In this document: one piece after another, positions 26,599 through 35,301 of the stretch | Numbering within the stretch: position 1 is the first letter of the stretch | Layout of the letters: the number at the start of each line of letters is the position of its first letter | Source of the DNA: Poseidonibacter lekithochrous | Lineage (GTDB): Bacteria > Campylobacterota > Campylobacteria > Campylobacterales > Arcobacteraceae | Direction: 5' to 3' | NCBI RefSeq assembly: GCF_018861145.1 | Contig: NZ_JAHKQT010000028.1 | Coordinates: 1-55,265, forward strand | DNA: 55,265 nucleotides | Notes under the pieces: generated by a model | The model's input: only the letters and a program-made list of their open reading frames with translations | Database searches by the model: none | What the model was told of the DNA's origin: nothing | Made by a program: the position numbers and the translations under genes

Positions 26599-28983
26599 AT
26601 GGCAATTATGATTCAAAAAAGAAATGGTCGTAAAGAAGTTTTAGATATTACAAAAATCCAAAAGATGACTATTGAAGCTACTGAAGACTTAGAAGGGGTA
26701 TCTCAAAGTGAATTAGAACTTGACTCACAAATCAAATTTATTGATGGAATGAGTAGTTCTGATATCCAAGATGCACTAATTAAAACAGCAGTTGAGAAAA
26801 TTGATATTGATGTTCCAAACTGGACATTTACAGCAGCTAGACTATTTGTTTTTGATTTATATCACAGAGTTGGAAAAGCTACTCATGGAATTAAAGGTGA
26901 ACCTTACTGTCACTTTAAAGAATATTTACAATATGGTAAAGATGCAGGAAGATTACTTCCTAATTTAGGTGAAGGTTTTGATTTAGATGAATTAAATGAC
27001 TATATCAAACCAGAAAGAGATTATTTATTTAATTATCTTGGTATAAAAACATTATATGATAGATATCTAATCAAAAATAAAGAGGGTAATCCTATTGAAT
27101 TACCACAGCAAATGTTTATGGCAATTGCTATTTTCCTTGCACAAGATGAAGAAAATAAAATGCAAAGAGCTAAAGAGTTCTATGATGTAGTTTCTAAGTT
27201 TGAAGTTATGTTAGCAACGCCTACATTATCAAATGCTAGAACAAATAGACATCAACTTTCATCTTGTTATATTGGTTCAACGCCAGATAATATTGAAGGT
27301 ATTTTTGACTCTTATCATGAAATGGCACTATTATCTAAATATGGTGGTGGAATTGGATGGGATTGGAACCAAGTTAGAGCTTTAGGTGGTGTTATTGATG
27401 ACCACAAAAGTGCAGCTGGTGGAACAGTACCTTTCTTAAAAATTACAAATGATGTTGCTTTAGCAGTTGATCAATTAGGTACTAGAAAAGGTGCAATTGC
27501 AGTTTATTTAGAACCTTGGCATATGGATATAGTTGACTTTATTGACTTAAAGAAAAACTCAGGAGAAGAAAGACGTCGTGCACATGATTTATTCCCTTCT
27601 TTATGGATTACTGACCTTTTCATGGAAAGAGTTCTAGAAGATTCTTATTGGACTTTATTTGATCCTTATGAAGTAAAAGATTTATCTGAACTTCACGGTG
27701 ATGCATTTAGATCTAGATATGAAGCTTATGAAAAAGATGAAAGTATTACAAAAGATAGAATGAAAGCCAAAGATTTATGGAAAAAGATTTTAACATCTTA
27801 TTTCGAATCTGGTTCGCCATTCCTTTGTTTTAAAGATAATGCAAATAGAGCAAATCCAAACTCACACGTTGGACATATTAGAAGCTCAAATCTTTGTACA
27901 GAGATTTTCCAAAATACAAATCCAAATCACTATAAAATCAAGTTAGAATTTAACGATGGTTCAATTTCTACTTATGAAGAAAATGATTTAGTAATAGTTG
28001 ATGGTGGTATTGAAAAGAAAGCGAATAAAGTAACAGCACTTGATTCAATTAATGGCAAAAAAGTATTTATTGTTGAAAAACAAAAAATAGATGGAGATAC
28101 GGCTGTTTGTAACTTAGCTTCTGTAAACCTTTCTAGAATTAATACAAGAGAAGATATTGAAAGAGTTGTTCCAATTGCAATTAGAATGCTTGATAATGTA
28201 ATTGATTTAAACTTCTATCCATTAAGAAAAGTAAAAGCTACTAACTTAAAATCAAGATCAATTGGACTTGGTGTTATGGGTGAAGCAGAAATGCTAGCTG
28301 CAAATAAATTAGCATGGGGATCGCAAGAACACTTTAAAAAGATTGATACTATCATGGAAGCAATTTCATATAATGCAATTTCATCTTCATCTAAATTAGG
28401 TGTTGAAAAAGGTGTTTATCCAACATTTGAAGGTTCTAAATGGTCTCAAGGTATTATGCCTCATGATCATGCACCTCAAGCTGTAAATGCACTTGTAGAA
28501 AAAGATTTATTTGATTCTGCTTATGATTGGGATGTTTTAAGAGAACAAGTAAAAACAAATGGTATGCGAAATGGTTACCTAATGGCTGTTGCTCCTACAT
28601 CATCTATTTCTATTTTAGTTGGTACTACACAAGCTATTGAACCAGTTTATAAAAGAAAATGGTTTGAAGAAAACTTATCAGGATTAATTCCTGTTGTAGT
28701 TCCAAAATTAAATCCAGAAACATGGTCTTATTATACACCTGCTTTTGAAATTGATCAGTTACAAGTAATTAAAGCTGCTGCAATTAGACAAAAATGGATA
28801 GATCAAGGTCAAAGTACAAATATTTTCATGAGTTTAGATAAAGCAAGTGGTAAATATTTACATGAGATTTATACTCTTGCTTGGAAGTTAGGACTTAAAT
28901 CTACTTATTATTTAAGATCTCAATCACCAGAAGCTAGTAATGATGTAGAAGATAGAAGTATGGAATGTTCAGGTTGTCAATAG
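26599..28983 (+). CDS. nrdA: Ribonucleoside-diphosphate reductase, alpha subunit (class Ia)
   Basis: NrdA (794 aa) starts with an ATP-cone (about aa 3-95) for allosteric control. The catalytic barrel has S-S-C-Y-I-G-S (first active-site Cys), N-L-C-T-E-I (radical-adjacent Cys), V-C-N-L-A-S-V-N-L and A-P-T-S-S-I-S. It ends in E-C-S-G-C-Q, the C-x-x-C pair that exchanges electrons with thioredoxin. The loop of about 50 residues between N-L-C-T-E-I-F-Q-N-T and V-C-N-L-A-S-V-N-L is, from memory, normal for Campylobacterota. It is followed by nrdB 50 bases later. Confidence 0.96.
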   Translation: MAIMIQKRNGRKEVLDITKIQKMTIEATEDLEGVSQSELELDSQIKFIDGMSSSDIQDALIKTAVEKIDIDVPNWTFTAARLFVFDLYHRVGKATHGIKGEPYCHFKEYLQYGKDAGRLLPNLGEGFDLDELNDYIKPERDYLFNYLGIKTLYDRYLIKNKEGNPIELPQQMFMAIAIFLAQDEENKMQRAKEFYDVVSKFEVMLATPTLSNARTNRHQLSSCYIGSTPDNIEGIFDSYHEMALLSKYGGGIGWDWNQVRALGGVIDDHKSAAGGTVPFLKITNDVALAVDQLGTRKGAIAVYLEPWHMDIVDFIDLKKNSGEERRRAHDLFPSLWITDLFMERVLEDSYWTLFDPYEVKDLSELHGDAFRSRYEAYEKDESITKDRMKAKDLWKKILTSYFESGSPFLCFKDNANRANPNSHVGHIRSSNLCTEIFQNTNPNHYKIKLEFNDGSISTYEENDLVIVDGGIEKKANKVTALDSINGKKVFIVEKQKIDGDTAVCNLASVNLSRINTREDIERVVPIAIRMLDNVIDLNFYPLRKVKATNLKSRSIGLGVMGEAEMLAANKLAWGSQEHFKKIDTIMEAISYNAISSSSKLGVEKGVYPTFEGSKWSQGIMPHDHAPQAVNALVEKDLFDSAYDWDVLREQVKTNGMRNGYLMAVAPTSSISILVGTTQAIEPVYKRKWFEENLSGLIPVVVPKLNPETWSYYTPAFEIDQLQVIKAAAIRQKWIDQGQSTNIFMSLDKASGKYLHEIYTLAWKLGLKSTYYLRSQSPEASNDVEDRSMECSGCQ

Positions 28984-29033
28984 GACAAGCTGTTTATGAC
29001 TTATAAAAAATTGAAGAAAATATAGAGGGACCC

Positions 29034-30053
29034 ATGGATAGAAAAGTAATATATAACCCAGATTCAAAAGAAAATTTAAATGATAGAAGAATTTTTGGTG
29101 GGAATAGTGATGGTATGATCAATTTCACAAAGATGAAGTACCAATGGGCTCTTAATCTTTGGGATACAATGGAAGGTAACACTTGGTTTCCTAAAGAAGT
29201 ACAAATGACAGGAGATGCTAAAGACTATAAGTATTTAACACCTCCTGAAAAAAGAATGTATGATTTAGTTTTATCACAATTAATATTTATGGATTCTTTA
29301 CAAACAAATAACTTAATGGATAATATCAATCCATATATTACAGCTCCTGAAGTAAATGCATGCCTTTCAAGACAAGCTTATGAAGAAGCAAATCACTCTA
29401 AATCATATGCAGTTATGGTTGAATCTATTTCAGATAATACAGATGAGATTTATGATATGTGGAAAAATGATCCACAATTAAGAGAGAAAAACAATTATAT
29501 TGCAGATGTATATAAAAATCTTGCAGGTGATATTACAGATGAAAAAATTGTACTCGCTTTGTTTGCAAACCAAATTTTAGAAGGTTTATACTTCTATGCT
29601 GGATTTGCAGCTATGTATGCACTTGGAAAATCAGGAAAGATGCTAGGTTCATCACAAATGATTAGATTTATTCAAAGAGATGAAGTAACGCACCTTTTAT
29701 TATTTCAAAATATGATTAACTCTGTTAGAAAAGAAAGACCAGATTTATTTACACCTGAATTAGAAGCAAAGGTTCGAGCAATGTTTAGAAAAGCAGTTGA
29801 ACTTGAAGCTTCATGGGGTTCATATATCACACAAGGTCAAATCTTAGGATTTACAGATGCGATTATCAAACAATATATTCAATACCTAGCAGACAAAAGA
29901 CTTGATGCAGTTGGTTATAAACCAGAATACAACGTGAAGCATCCAATACCATGGGTAGATGGATATGCGTCATTTAATGATCAAAGAACTAACTTCTTTG
30001 AAGGGAATGTTGTTAATTATTCAAAAGGTTCAATTGATTTTGATGATTTCTAA
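29034..30053 (+). CDS. nrdB: Ribonucleoside-diphosphate reductase, beta subunit
   Basis: NrdB (339 aa) is the di-iron tyrosyl-radical subunit. Iron ligands are visible in E-E-A-N-H-S-K-S-Y (E-x-x-H) and R-D-E-V-T-H-L-L (E-x-x-H). A helix-B region, Q-L-I-F-M-D-S-L, precedes them. The C-terminal F-D-D-F tail is the peptide that docks on NrdA. GAGGGA precedes the start. The likely terminator is 260 bases downstream, after a structured region and a possible microprotein. Confidence 0.96.
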   Translation: MDRKVIYNPDSKENLNDRRIFGGNSDGMINFTKMKYQWALNLWDTMEGNTWFPKEVQMTGDAKDYKYLTPPEKRMYDLVLSQLIFMDSLQTNNLMDNINPYITAPEVNACLSRQAYEEANHSKSYAVMVESISDNTDEIYDMWKNDPQLREKNNYIADVYKNLAGDITDEKIVLALFANQILEGLYFYAGFAAMYALGKSGKMLGSSQMIRFIQRDEVTHLLLFQNMINSVRKERPDLFTPELEAKVRAMFRKAVELEASWGSYITQGQILGFTDAIIKQYIQYLADKRLDAVGYKPEYNVKHPIPWVDGYASFNDQRTNFFEGNVVNYSKGSIDFDDF

Positions 30054-30090
30054 GAGATAGCAGTTTGACCGAAATGTCATAAAACTATAC

Positions 30091-30175
30091 TGATTTAAAA
30101 TCTTGAAGAAGATAAACCAGTACACTTTCTATTTCATCATTGAAAGTATGACTGAAAACTTCTTTAAGATTCATT
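30091..30175 (+). other. Long imperfect hairpin downstream of nrdB
   Basis: The 420-base gap 30054-30473 opens with nested complementary segments. TGATT (30091-30095) pairs with AATCA. ATCTTGAAGAAG (30100-30111) pairs with CTTCTTTAAGAT (30159-30170) with one G-U. CAGT pairs with ACTG, and ACTTTC (30124-30129) with GAAAGT (30142-30147). Together they make one extended stem-loop of about 85 bases with small internal loops. It sits between nrdB and a small frame with a strong ribosome site. It could be a structured leader, a small RNA or an mRNA 3' processing element. It matches no RNA family I know. Confidence 0.45.
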
Positions 30176-30201
30176 AATCAAATAATGAAGTAAGGAGTTC
30201 T

Positions 30202-30297
30202 ATGAAACTAAAGTATAAAAGCAAATTATTATGTATCTTTTATATAATGTTACCATATATTGAGAATATAGACTTTACAGTTAATATTTACTTATAA
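30202..30297 (+). CDS. Possible 31-aa microprotein downstream of nrdB
   Basis: The frame starts with ATG, with TAAGGAG placed 6-7 bases upstream, one of the best ribosome sites in the window. It encodes a short basic head (M-K-L-K-Y-K-S-K), a hydrophobic middle and an N-I-Y-L tail. A terminator follows 15 bases after the stop. No family is recognised. The combination of strong ribosome site, upstream hairpin and downstream terminator supports a small gene, but codon evidence is minimal at this length. Confidence 0.4.
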   Translation: MKLKYKSKLLCIFYIMLPYIENIDFTVNIYL

Positions 30298-30312
30298 AGG
30301 TATCTCTATTAT

Positions 30313-30340
30313 ACAGCCTTAGTTAAGCTAAGGTTGTTTT
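30313..30340 (+). terminator. Terminator after nrdB / microprotein region
   Basis: A 10-bp stem (30313-30322 with 30328-30337, one G-U) has loop TTAAG and is followed by TTT. It is oriented for plus-strand transcripts. Confidence 0.7.
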
Positions 30341-30371
30341 GAATCATTTTGTCTCTTTAGTTTTTCTTCAT

Positions 30372-30452
30372 CTATCTAAGTAAAGTATACACAAGTAGGA
30401 TTAACAATAAAACCCCTACTAAAACACCTTTTCTTATTAGTTCTTCTCTAAT
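30372..30452 (-). CDS. Possible 26-aa transmembrane peptide with an ATT start
   Basis: The minus-strand frame is I/M-R-E-E-L-I-R-K-G-V-L-V-G-V-L-L-L-I-L-L followed by V-Y-T-L-L-R and TAG. It is a textbook single-span peptide with a charged head and one basic tail residue. AAAAAGGA lies 6 bases before an ATT codon, and an in-frame TAG sits directly upstream, so only ATT (or an internal codon) could start it. It lies 21 bases after the stop of the periplasmic-protein gene and may be the last cistron of the cytochrome c operon. It may be a genuine gene with a rare start, one that lost its ATG, or chance. Confidence 0.35.
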   Translation of the reverse strand: MREELIRKGVLVGVLLLILLVYTLLR

Positions 30453-30473
30453 CTAAAATCCTTTTTAATTTTA

Positions 30474-30830
30474 TTATTTAAACTTATAAACAAAAACATC
30501 ATCAGAATATCCATGAATCAAATCATGACCTTTTACAATTACTTTATCTAATCCCTTTGGTATTTTAACTCCTGATAAGCTTCTAGTAAATGGTTGTTCA
30601 TTTACATGTGGATGATATAAAGTTCTTTTAGCTAGTAGTTTACCTTCTGGCGTATAGATTTCCCATTTATTTGCATAGTGCTTCCAGCCTGTGTCTTGAT
30701 GCTTTAGTGTTACATCAAATGTACATACACGACTGGTAGAACAATTTGCTTTTACATCGACTACTTTTACTTCATTTGCATATAAACTATAAGAAGAAGC
30801 TATTAGTGCTATTAATAATATCTTTTTCAT
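30474..30830 (-). CDS. Small exported protein of unknown function
   Basis: The 118-aa protein has a signal peptide (cleavage about aa 18 after S-L-Y-A). The mature domain of about 100 residues probably consists of beta strands. Two cysteines (C30 and C36, N-C-S-T-S-R-V-C) could form a disulfide or bind a ligand, and several histidines (K-H-Q-D-T-G-W-K-H, H-P-H) could bind metal. It is six bases downstream of a cytochrome c gene and almost certainly co-transcribed. A periplasmic redox or metal-related role is inference. Confidence 0.7.
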   Translation of the reverse strand: MKKILLIALIASSYSLYANEVKVVDVKANCSTSRVCTFDVTLKHQDTGWKHYANKWEIYTPEGKLLAKRTLYHPHVNEQPFTRSLSGVKIPKGLDKVIVKGHDLIHGYSDDVFVYKFK

Positions 30831-30836
30831 TTATAT

Positions 30837-31319
30837 TTAAAACTCATCTTTTTCATAATACTCATTAATTCCATTCCATCCTTCTAAAAAATATAAGAAG
30901 AATGTTACATCTTCCATCTCTTCTTCTGTAACTTTTCCTTTCATGGAAGGCATTGTATCAAAGTGTTTTACAACACCTTCTAGACATACTGTTTTTGCTT
31001 TATCTGGATTGATTAGGTAATCTTTTACAAAATCTGCAACTTCTTCTATTTGGAATTCGATGTCATCTTTACTACCAATCTGGCTTTTTAATCTAAATGA
31101 TATTTCATTTCCTGTTGGGGCCTTTAGTTTTAAAACTTTATTATCATGCTCAATAAAGTTACTCATTAGAACTTGAATATCCATTGATTTAACATGGCAA
31201 GAGCTGCATTTATTATCAAATACTTGCTCTCCTATTTCATATCTTTCTCTATCAAATTCTTCTGGTGGTGAAGCAAAAACTGAACTTAGTAATATGCTAA
31301 CTATTAGTAAAAGTTTCAT
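30837..31319 (-). CDS. Periplasmic monohaem cytochrome c
   Basis: The 160-aa protein has an N-terminal signal peptide (cleavage about aa 16-17, V-F-A-S). It has one haem-binding motif C38-S-S-C41-H42. A likely methionine ligand lies in T-M-P-S-M-K-G near aa 125. The C-terminal E-E-E-M-E-D-V-T-F-F-L-Y-F-L helix is typical of small class I cytochromes c. It is an electron carrier or the haem subunit of a periplasmic enzyme. The enzyme partner is not identifiable here; the small exported protein follows it in the operon. Confidence 0.88.
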   Translation of the reverse strand: MKLLLIVSILLSSVFASPPEEFDRERYEIGEQVFDNKCSSCHVKSMDIQVLMSNFIEHDNKVLKLKAPTGNEISFRLKSQIGSKDDIEFQIEEVADFVKDYLINPDKAKTVCLEGVVKHFDTMPSMKGKVTEEEMEDVTFFLYFLEGWNGINEYYEKDEF

Positions 31320-31384
31320 AATTTTTCCTTTTATTAAATTCTAGCTAAAAATAATCTATTTTCAAAGAGCAAGTTTTAATTTAA

Positions 31385-31390
31385 TATAAT
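31385..31390 (+). promoter_or_regulatory. -10 box before the 87-aa gene
   Basis: AATATAAT lies 44 bases upstream of the ATG at 31434. AAAGGA is the ribosome site. Confidence 0.5.
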
Positions 31391-31433
31391 GCAAATACAG
31401 TACAATATTATGTAAATTTAAAGGATATGCATT

Positions 31434-31697
31434 ATGTTAAAAGAAAAAATTGAAGATTTTATTAAAAAACAATTTGAAGATTTAGAAGATTTTACTTATG
31501 AATTAGATATTGAAGATAATTATGTATATGTAAACTTTACACAAATTTTAGGTGTAGAATCAAATAAAGAAATGACCTTTAAAATTATTGATAATAAATT
31601 GCAATATCATTCAATAACATATGGTTGGAAAGTCCTTGATAGAGGTACAAATATAAAATATTTTTGGATTGATATGCTAACTAATATAGCAATTTAG
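31434..31697 (+). CDS. Hypothetical acidic 87-aa protein
   Basis: The small cytosolic protein is rich in Glu/Asp in its first half (E-K-I-E-D-F-I-K-K-Q-F-E-D-L-E-D-F). Probable beta strands follow. It has no signal peptide, membrane segment or recognised motif. It has a promoter and an AAAGGA ribosome site, and it lies 32 bases upstream of the large sensor kinase on the same strand, so co-transcription is likely. I do not recognise the family. Confidence 0.6.
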   Translation: MLKEKIEDFIKKQFEDLEDFTYELDIEDNYVYVNFTQILGVESNKEMTFKIIDNKLQYHSITYGWKVLDRGTNIKYFWIDMLTNIAI

Positions 31698-31729
31698 CTA
31701 TACTTACACAGAAAAAGGCTGGAGTTAAA

Positions 31730-34700
31730 ATGTTTAAAAAACTATTGCTATTTTTATTATTAGTTTCTTATATATTTGGACAAGAAGGTCTTTTAAATGC
31801 TGACTTCTCACAAAAAGAAAAAAATTTTATAAAAAACAATCCTATTATTACTGTTGGAGCTGAATTTGATTGGGCACCATATGATTTTCTAGAAAATGGA
31901 AAGAATGCAGGTTTATCAAAAGATTATTTAGATTTAATTGAGCAAAGAAGTGGTTTAAAATTTAACTATATTACTGATACTTGGGAAAACTTACTTTTAA
32001 AAGCAAAGAATAAAGAGATTGATATTCTTCCTATTTTAGCCAAAACTATTGAAAGAGAAAAATTTTTACTTTTTACTAAAGATTATATAATTACAAGAGA
32101 TTATTTATTTGCAAAAGAAGATAATAATACAATAAAAGAAATTAATGATATTAAAGGTAAAAGAGCAGCTATTATAAAAGGTTATGTTCACGAAGAAATT
32201 TTAAAAAATAATTATCCTGATGTAAAATTACATTATTCAAATAAGCTTTTAGATTCAATAGATGCTGTTATTACAAATAAAGCTGATTTTTTTATTTCAA
32301 ATATTACTTTAATAAATTATTATTTGAAAAAAAATGGTATCTCTGGACTTAATGCAAAATTTCAATTTGGATTTAATCAAAATCATTTACATATGGCTAC
32401 GACTATTGATAATCCAATCTTACGTGATATATTACAAAAAAGTCTTGATTCAATTACAATAGAAGAAAAAAATAGAATTATTAATAAATGGATTGGAACT
32501 GAAAAACTAAATGTAAAAAAGTCTAATAAATTAGATTTATCTGCTGAAGAATTAAAATATATTGAAAAGAATAAGACAGTAAAGATTGCTAATGAATATG
32601 ATTGGATTCCTTATGATTTTAATGAAAATGGTATTCCTAAAGGTTATGTAGTAGATTATATGAAACTAGTTTTAGGAAAATTAAATATAAAACCAGTTTT
32701 TATAACAGATCAATGGTCAACTTTGTATGAGGATTTTAAAACAGGTAAAATAGATATTATGCCTGTTGTTGCTTATAATAAACAAAGAAAAGAATATATG
32801 AATCTTACTCAATCATATTTATCTCAAACTTTTTCTATTGTGACGAAAAAATCAAGAACAGATATTGTAAATAGTGATGATTTAACTAATAAAAAAATTG
32901 GAATGATAAAAGATTGGACGCTAACAAAAAAAATTAGATATGCTTATCCTCATGCAAATATAATAGAGTTTGAAAATGTAAAGGATATATTTGATGCTAT
33001 AAAAGACAATTTTATAGATGTAACAATTCAAAATAAATTCTTAGCAAATTATTACATAAATAAAAATAATTATGGAGATTTAAAAATTGCATCTTTGATT
33101 TCTTTAGACGATTATGATGGTAGACTTCATATTGGTATTCAAAAAGATTTAAAAATACTACATTCATTACTTCAAAAAGCGATATTAGATGTAAGTGATG
33201 ATGAGATTAAAGTCTTAGAAGATAAATGGGTAAATATTTCAAAAAAAATAGATTTTACAGAAGAAGAAAAATCTTTTATTAAAAATACAATTATAAAATC
33301 TACTTCAACTAAAACTTGGGCTCCTTTTAATTTTGTTAATAATAATGGAGAAATGTATGGAATATCAATAGATTTTTGGAATTATATAGTTGAAAAAGCA
33401 AATTTAAAAGTAGAATTTATACCTAAAAAAACTTTTACTGAAGCAATTGAGAATATAAAAAATAAAAAAAGTGATGTGATAATTGGAACATCACAATCTA
33501 TAGAACGTGATAAATATTCTATTTTTTCACATACTTATTTAAAATCACCTTTAGGTATTGCTACATTACAAGATAAAAACTTTATTAAAAATGCTTCTGA
33601 ATTATTAGGAAAAAAAATCGCAGTAGGTCGAAATTATACTGCGCATAGACTACTTGAAGAAAAATACCCTGATATGAACTTTGTTTTTGTAAATAATCCA
33701 AAAGAAGGATTAGAATACTTATCTGATAATAAAGTATATGCATATATTGATATGATGCCTGCTCTTTCATTTAATATTAAAAATTTCGGCTTTACAAATA
33801 TAAAAATTACAGGTCAAACTGGAATTGATTTTAATTTAAAGTTTATGATAAGAGATGATTATCCGCTTTTAAAAAGTATAATTAACAAAGTTTTAAATCA
33901 AATGACATATAAAGAAAAAGAAGATATTTTTAATGTATGGATCAAAACTAAATATGAAGAAAAATCAGATTATTCAATACTAATAAAAACTGTTTTAGTA
34001 TTTATATCAATTCTCCTTTTCGTAGTTTATAGAAATAGACAATTATTACAATATCAAAAGAAATTACAATTAGCAAAAGATGAAACTGAAAAATCTTTGA
34101 ATAACTTTAAGACTTTAATTGAGCTAAATATTGCAGGTATTTTAATAGTTAGAGATAAAAAAATAGTTTATACAAATGATGAAGTAATTAAAATTCTTGA
34201 GTATAAGTCTAAAGATGAAATAATAAATAACGATGTTTCAACGATATTTCAAACAGATAATAATACTAATCTATGTGATAAATTAACTTCAGCAGATTCT
34301 TCAGAGTTGGTTGCTATTTCAAAAACAAATAAACTCATTCCTGTTTTATTAAAGGGTGAAGCTGTAGAATTTGACAATCTACCTTCACATATCATTTCTT
34401 TAATTGATTTAACAGATATAAAAAATAAAGAAGAGCTAATGCTTCAACAATCAAAAATGGCAAGTTTAGGTGAAATGATAGGAAATATTGCTCATCAATG
34501 GAGACAGCCCTTAAGTAGTATTTCTACAACTTCTTCTGGCTTAAAACTGCAAAAAGAGTTTAATCACTTAAGCGATGAAGTTCTTAATGAATCTTTAGAC
34601 AATATTACAAAAACTACAAAATTCTTATCTGAAACTATTGATGATTTTCAGAACTACATAAAAGAAGATAAATTAAAAAAAGAGTTTAATATTTCTAATA

Positions 34701-35140
34701 GTATAGAAAAAGTTCTTATTTTAATGAAAGGGTCTTTTACAAATAGTTTTATAAAAGTTGAACATAACTTAGAATCAATTACTGTAAATAGTTATGAAAA
34801 TGAATTAAATCAAGCTTTATTAAATATTTTATCAAATTCTAAAGATGCCTTAAAAAATATAGATGAGAAATATAGATATATGCATATATCATCATATAAA
34901 ACAAAAACTCACGCTGTAATTGAAGTAGTAGATAATGGCGGTGGAATTGATGAAAAAGTAATTAAAAAAGTTTTTGAACCATATTTTACTACTAAACACA
35001 AATCTCAAGGTACTGGACTTGGTTTATATATGACTCATAAAATCATAACAGAAAGTATGAAAGGTTCCATAAAAATTGAAAACTGTAGTTATGGTGATTA
35101 TAAAAAATGTACTAAAGTAACTTTGCAAATTCCTTTATAA
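31730..35140 (+). CDS. Hybrid-sensor-like histidine kinase with three venus-flytrap domains
   Basis: This 1136-aa kinase has a signal sequence and three tandem SBP_bac_3-type periplasmic domains (about aa 25-260, 275-510 and 520-750). Each starts with a phrase like I-T-V-G-A-E-F-D-W-A-P-Y-D-F or V-K-I-A-N-E-Y-D-W-I-P-Y-D-F. One membrane segment (about aa 755-772), a PAS-like domain (about aa 795-895) and a kinase core follow. H922 lies in N-I-A-H-Q-W-R-Q-P-L. The ATPase has D-N-G-G-G-I and G-T-G-L-G-L-Y-M. The layout recalls BvgS/EvgS, but it lacks receiver and phosphotransfer domains. It probably senses amino-acid-like ligands. No response regulator is adjacent. Confidence 0.93.
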   Translation: MFKKLLLFLLLVSYIFGQEGLLNADFSQKEKNFIKNNPIITVGAEFDWAPYDFLENGKNAGLSKDYLDLIEQRSGLKFNYITDTWENLLLKAKNKEIDILPILAKTIEREKFLLFTKDYIITRDYLFAKEDNNTIKEINDIKGKRAAIIKGYVHEEILKNNYPDVKLHYSNKLLDSIDAVITNKADFFISNITLINYYLKKNGISGLNAKFQFGFNQNHLHMATTIDNPILRDILQKSLDSITIEEKNRIINKWIGTEKLNVKKSNKLDLSAEELKYIEKNKTVKIANEYDWIPYDFNENGIPKGYVVDYMKLVLGKLNIKPVFITDQWSTLYEDFKTGKIDIMPVVAYNKQRKEYMNLTQSYLSQTFSIVTKKSRTDIVNSDDLTNKKIGMIKDWTLTKKIRYAYPHANIIEFENVKDIFDAIKDNFIDVTIQNKFLANYYINKNNYGDLKIASLISLDDYDGRLHIGIQKDLKILHSLLQKAILDVSDDEIKVLEDKWVNISKKIDFTEEEKSFIKNTIIKSTSTKTWAPFNFVNNNGEMYGISIDFWNYIVEKANLKVEFIPKKTFTEAIENIKNKKSDVIIGTSQSIERDKYSIFSHTYLKSPLGIATLQDKNFIKNASELLGKKIAVGRNYTAHRLLEEKYPDMNFVFVNNPKEGLEYLSDNKVYAYIDMMPALSFNIKNFGFTNIKITGQTGIDFNLKFMIRDDYPLLKSIINKVLNQMTYKEKEDIFNVWIKTKYEEKSDYSILIKTVLVFISILLFVVYRNRQLLQYQKKLQLAKDETEKSLNNFKTLIELNIAGILIVRDKKIVYTNDEVIKILEYKSKDEIINNDVSTIFQTDNNTNLCDKLTSADSSELVAISKTNKLIPVLLKGEAVEFDNLPSHIISLIDLTDIKNKEELMLQQSKMASLGEMIGNIAHQWRQPLSSISTTSSGLKLQKEFNHLSDEVLNESLDNITKTTKFLSETIDDFQNYIKEDKLKKEFNISNSIEKVLILMKGSFTNSFIKVEHNLESITVNSYENELNQALLNILSNSKDALKNIDEKYRYMHISSYKTKTHAVIEVVDNGGGIDEKVIKKVFEPYFTTKHKSQGTGLGLYMTHKIITESMKGSIKIENCSYGDYKKCTKVTLQIPL

Positions 35141-35273
35141 TCATACTAAATATTCATGATTTTAGCTTGTTTTATTCTTATAAAAAGGATAAAATACATT
35201 TTTAATATTACACATACTTACATTATTGTCTTATATTTAAACAATAATTTTTTATTTATAAGATATAATCATA

Positions 35274-35279
35274 AAAATT
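35274..35279 (+). promoter_or_regulatory. -10 box before the OmpA-like gene
   Basis: GATATAAT lies 28 bases upstream of the ATG at 35302. Confidence 0.5.
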
Positions 35280-35301
35280 ATAAAAAACATCAGGAATTAA
35301 A

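Noticed and set aside
28994-29182. Minus-strand frame over the nrdA-nrdB junction
   Set aside because: It lies opposite the nrdB ribosome site and N-terminus and has no coding features.
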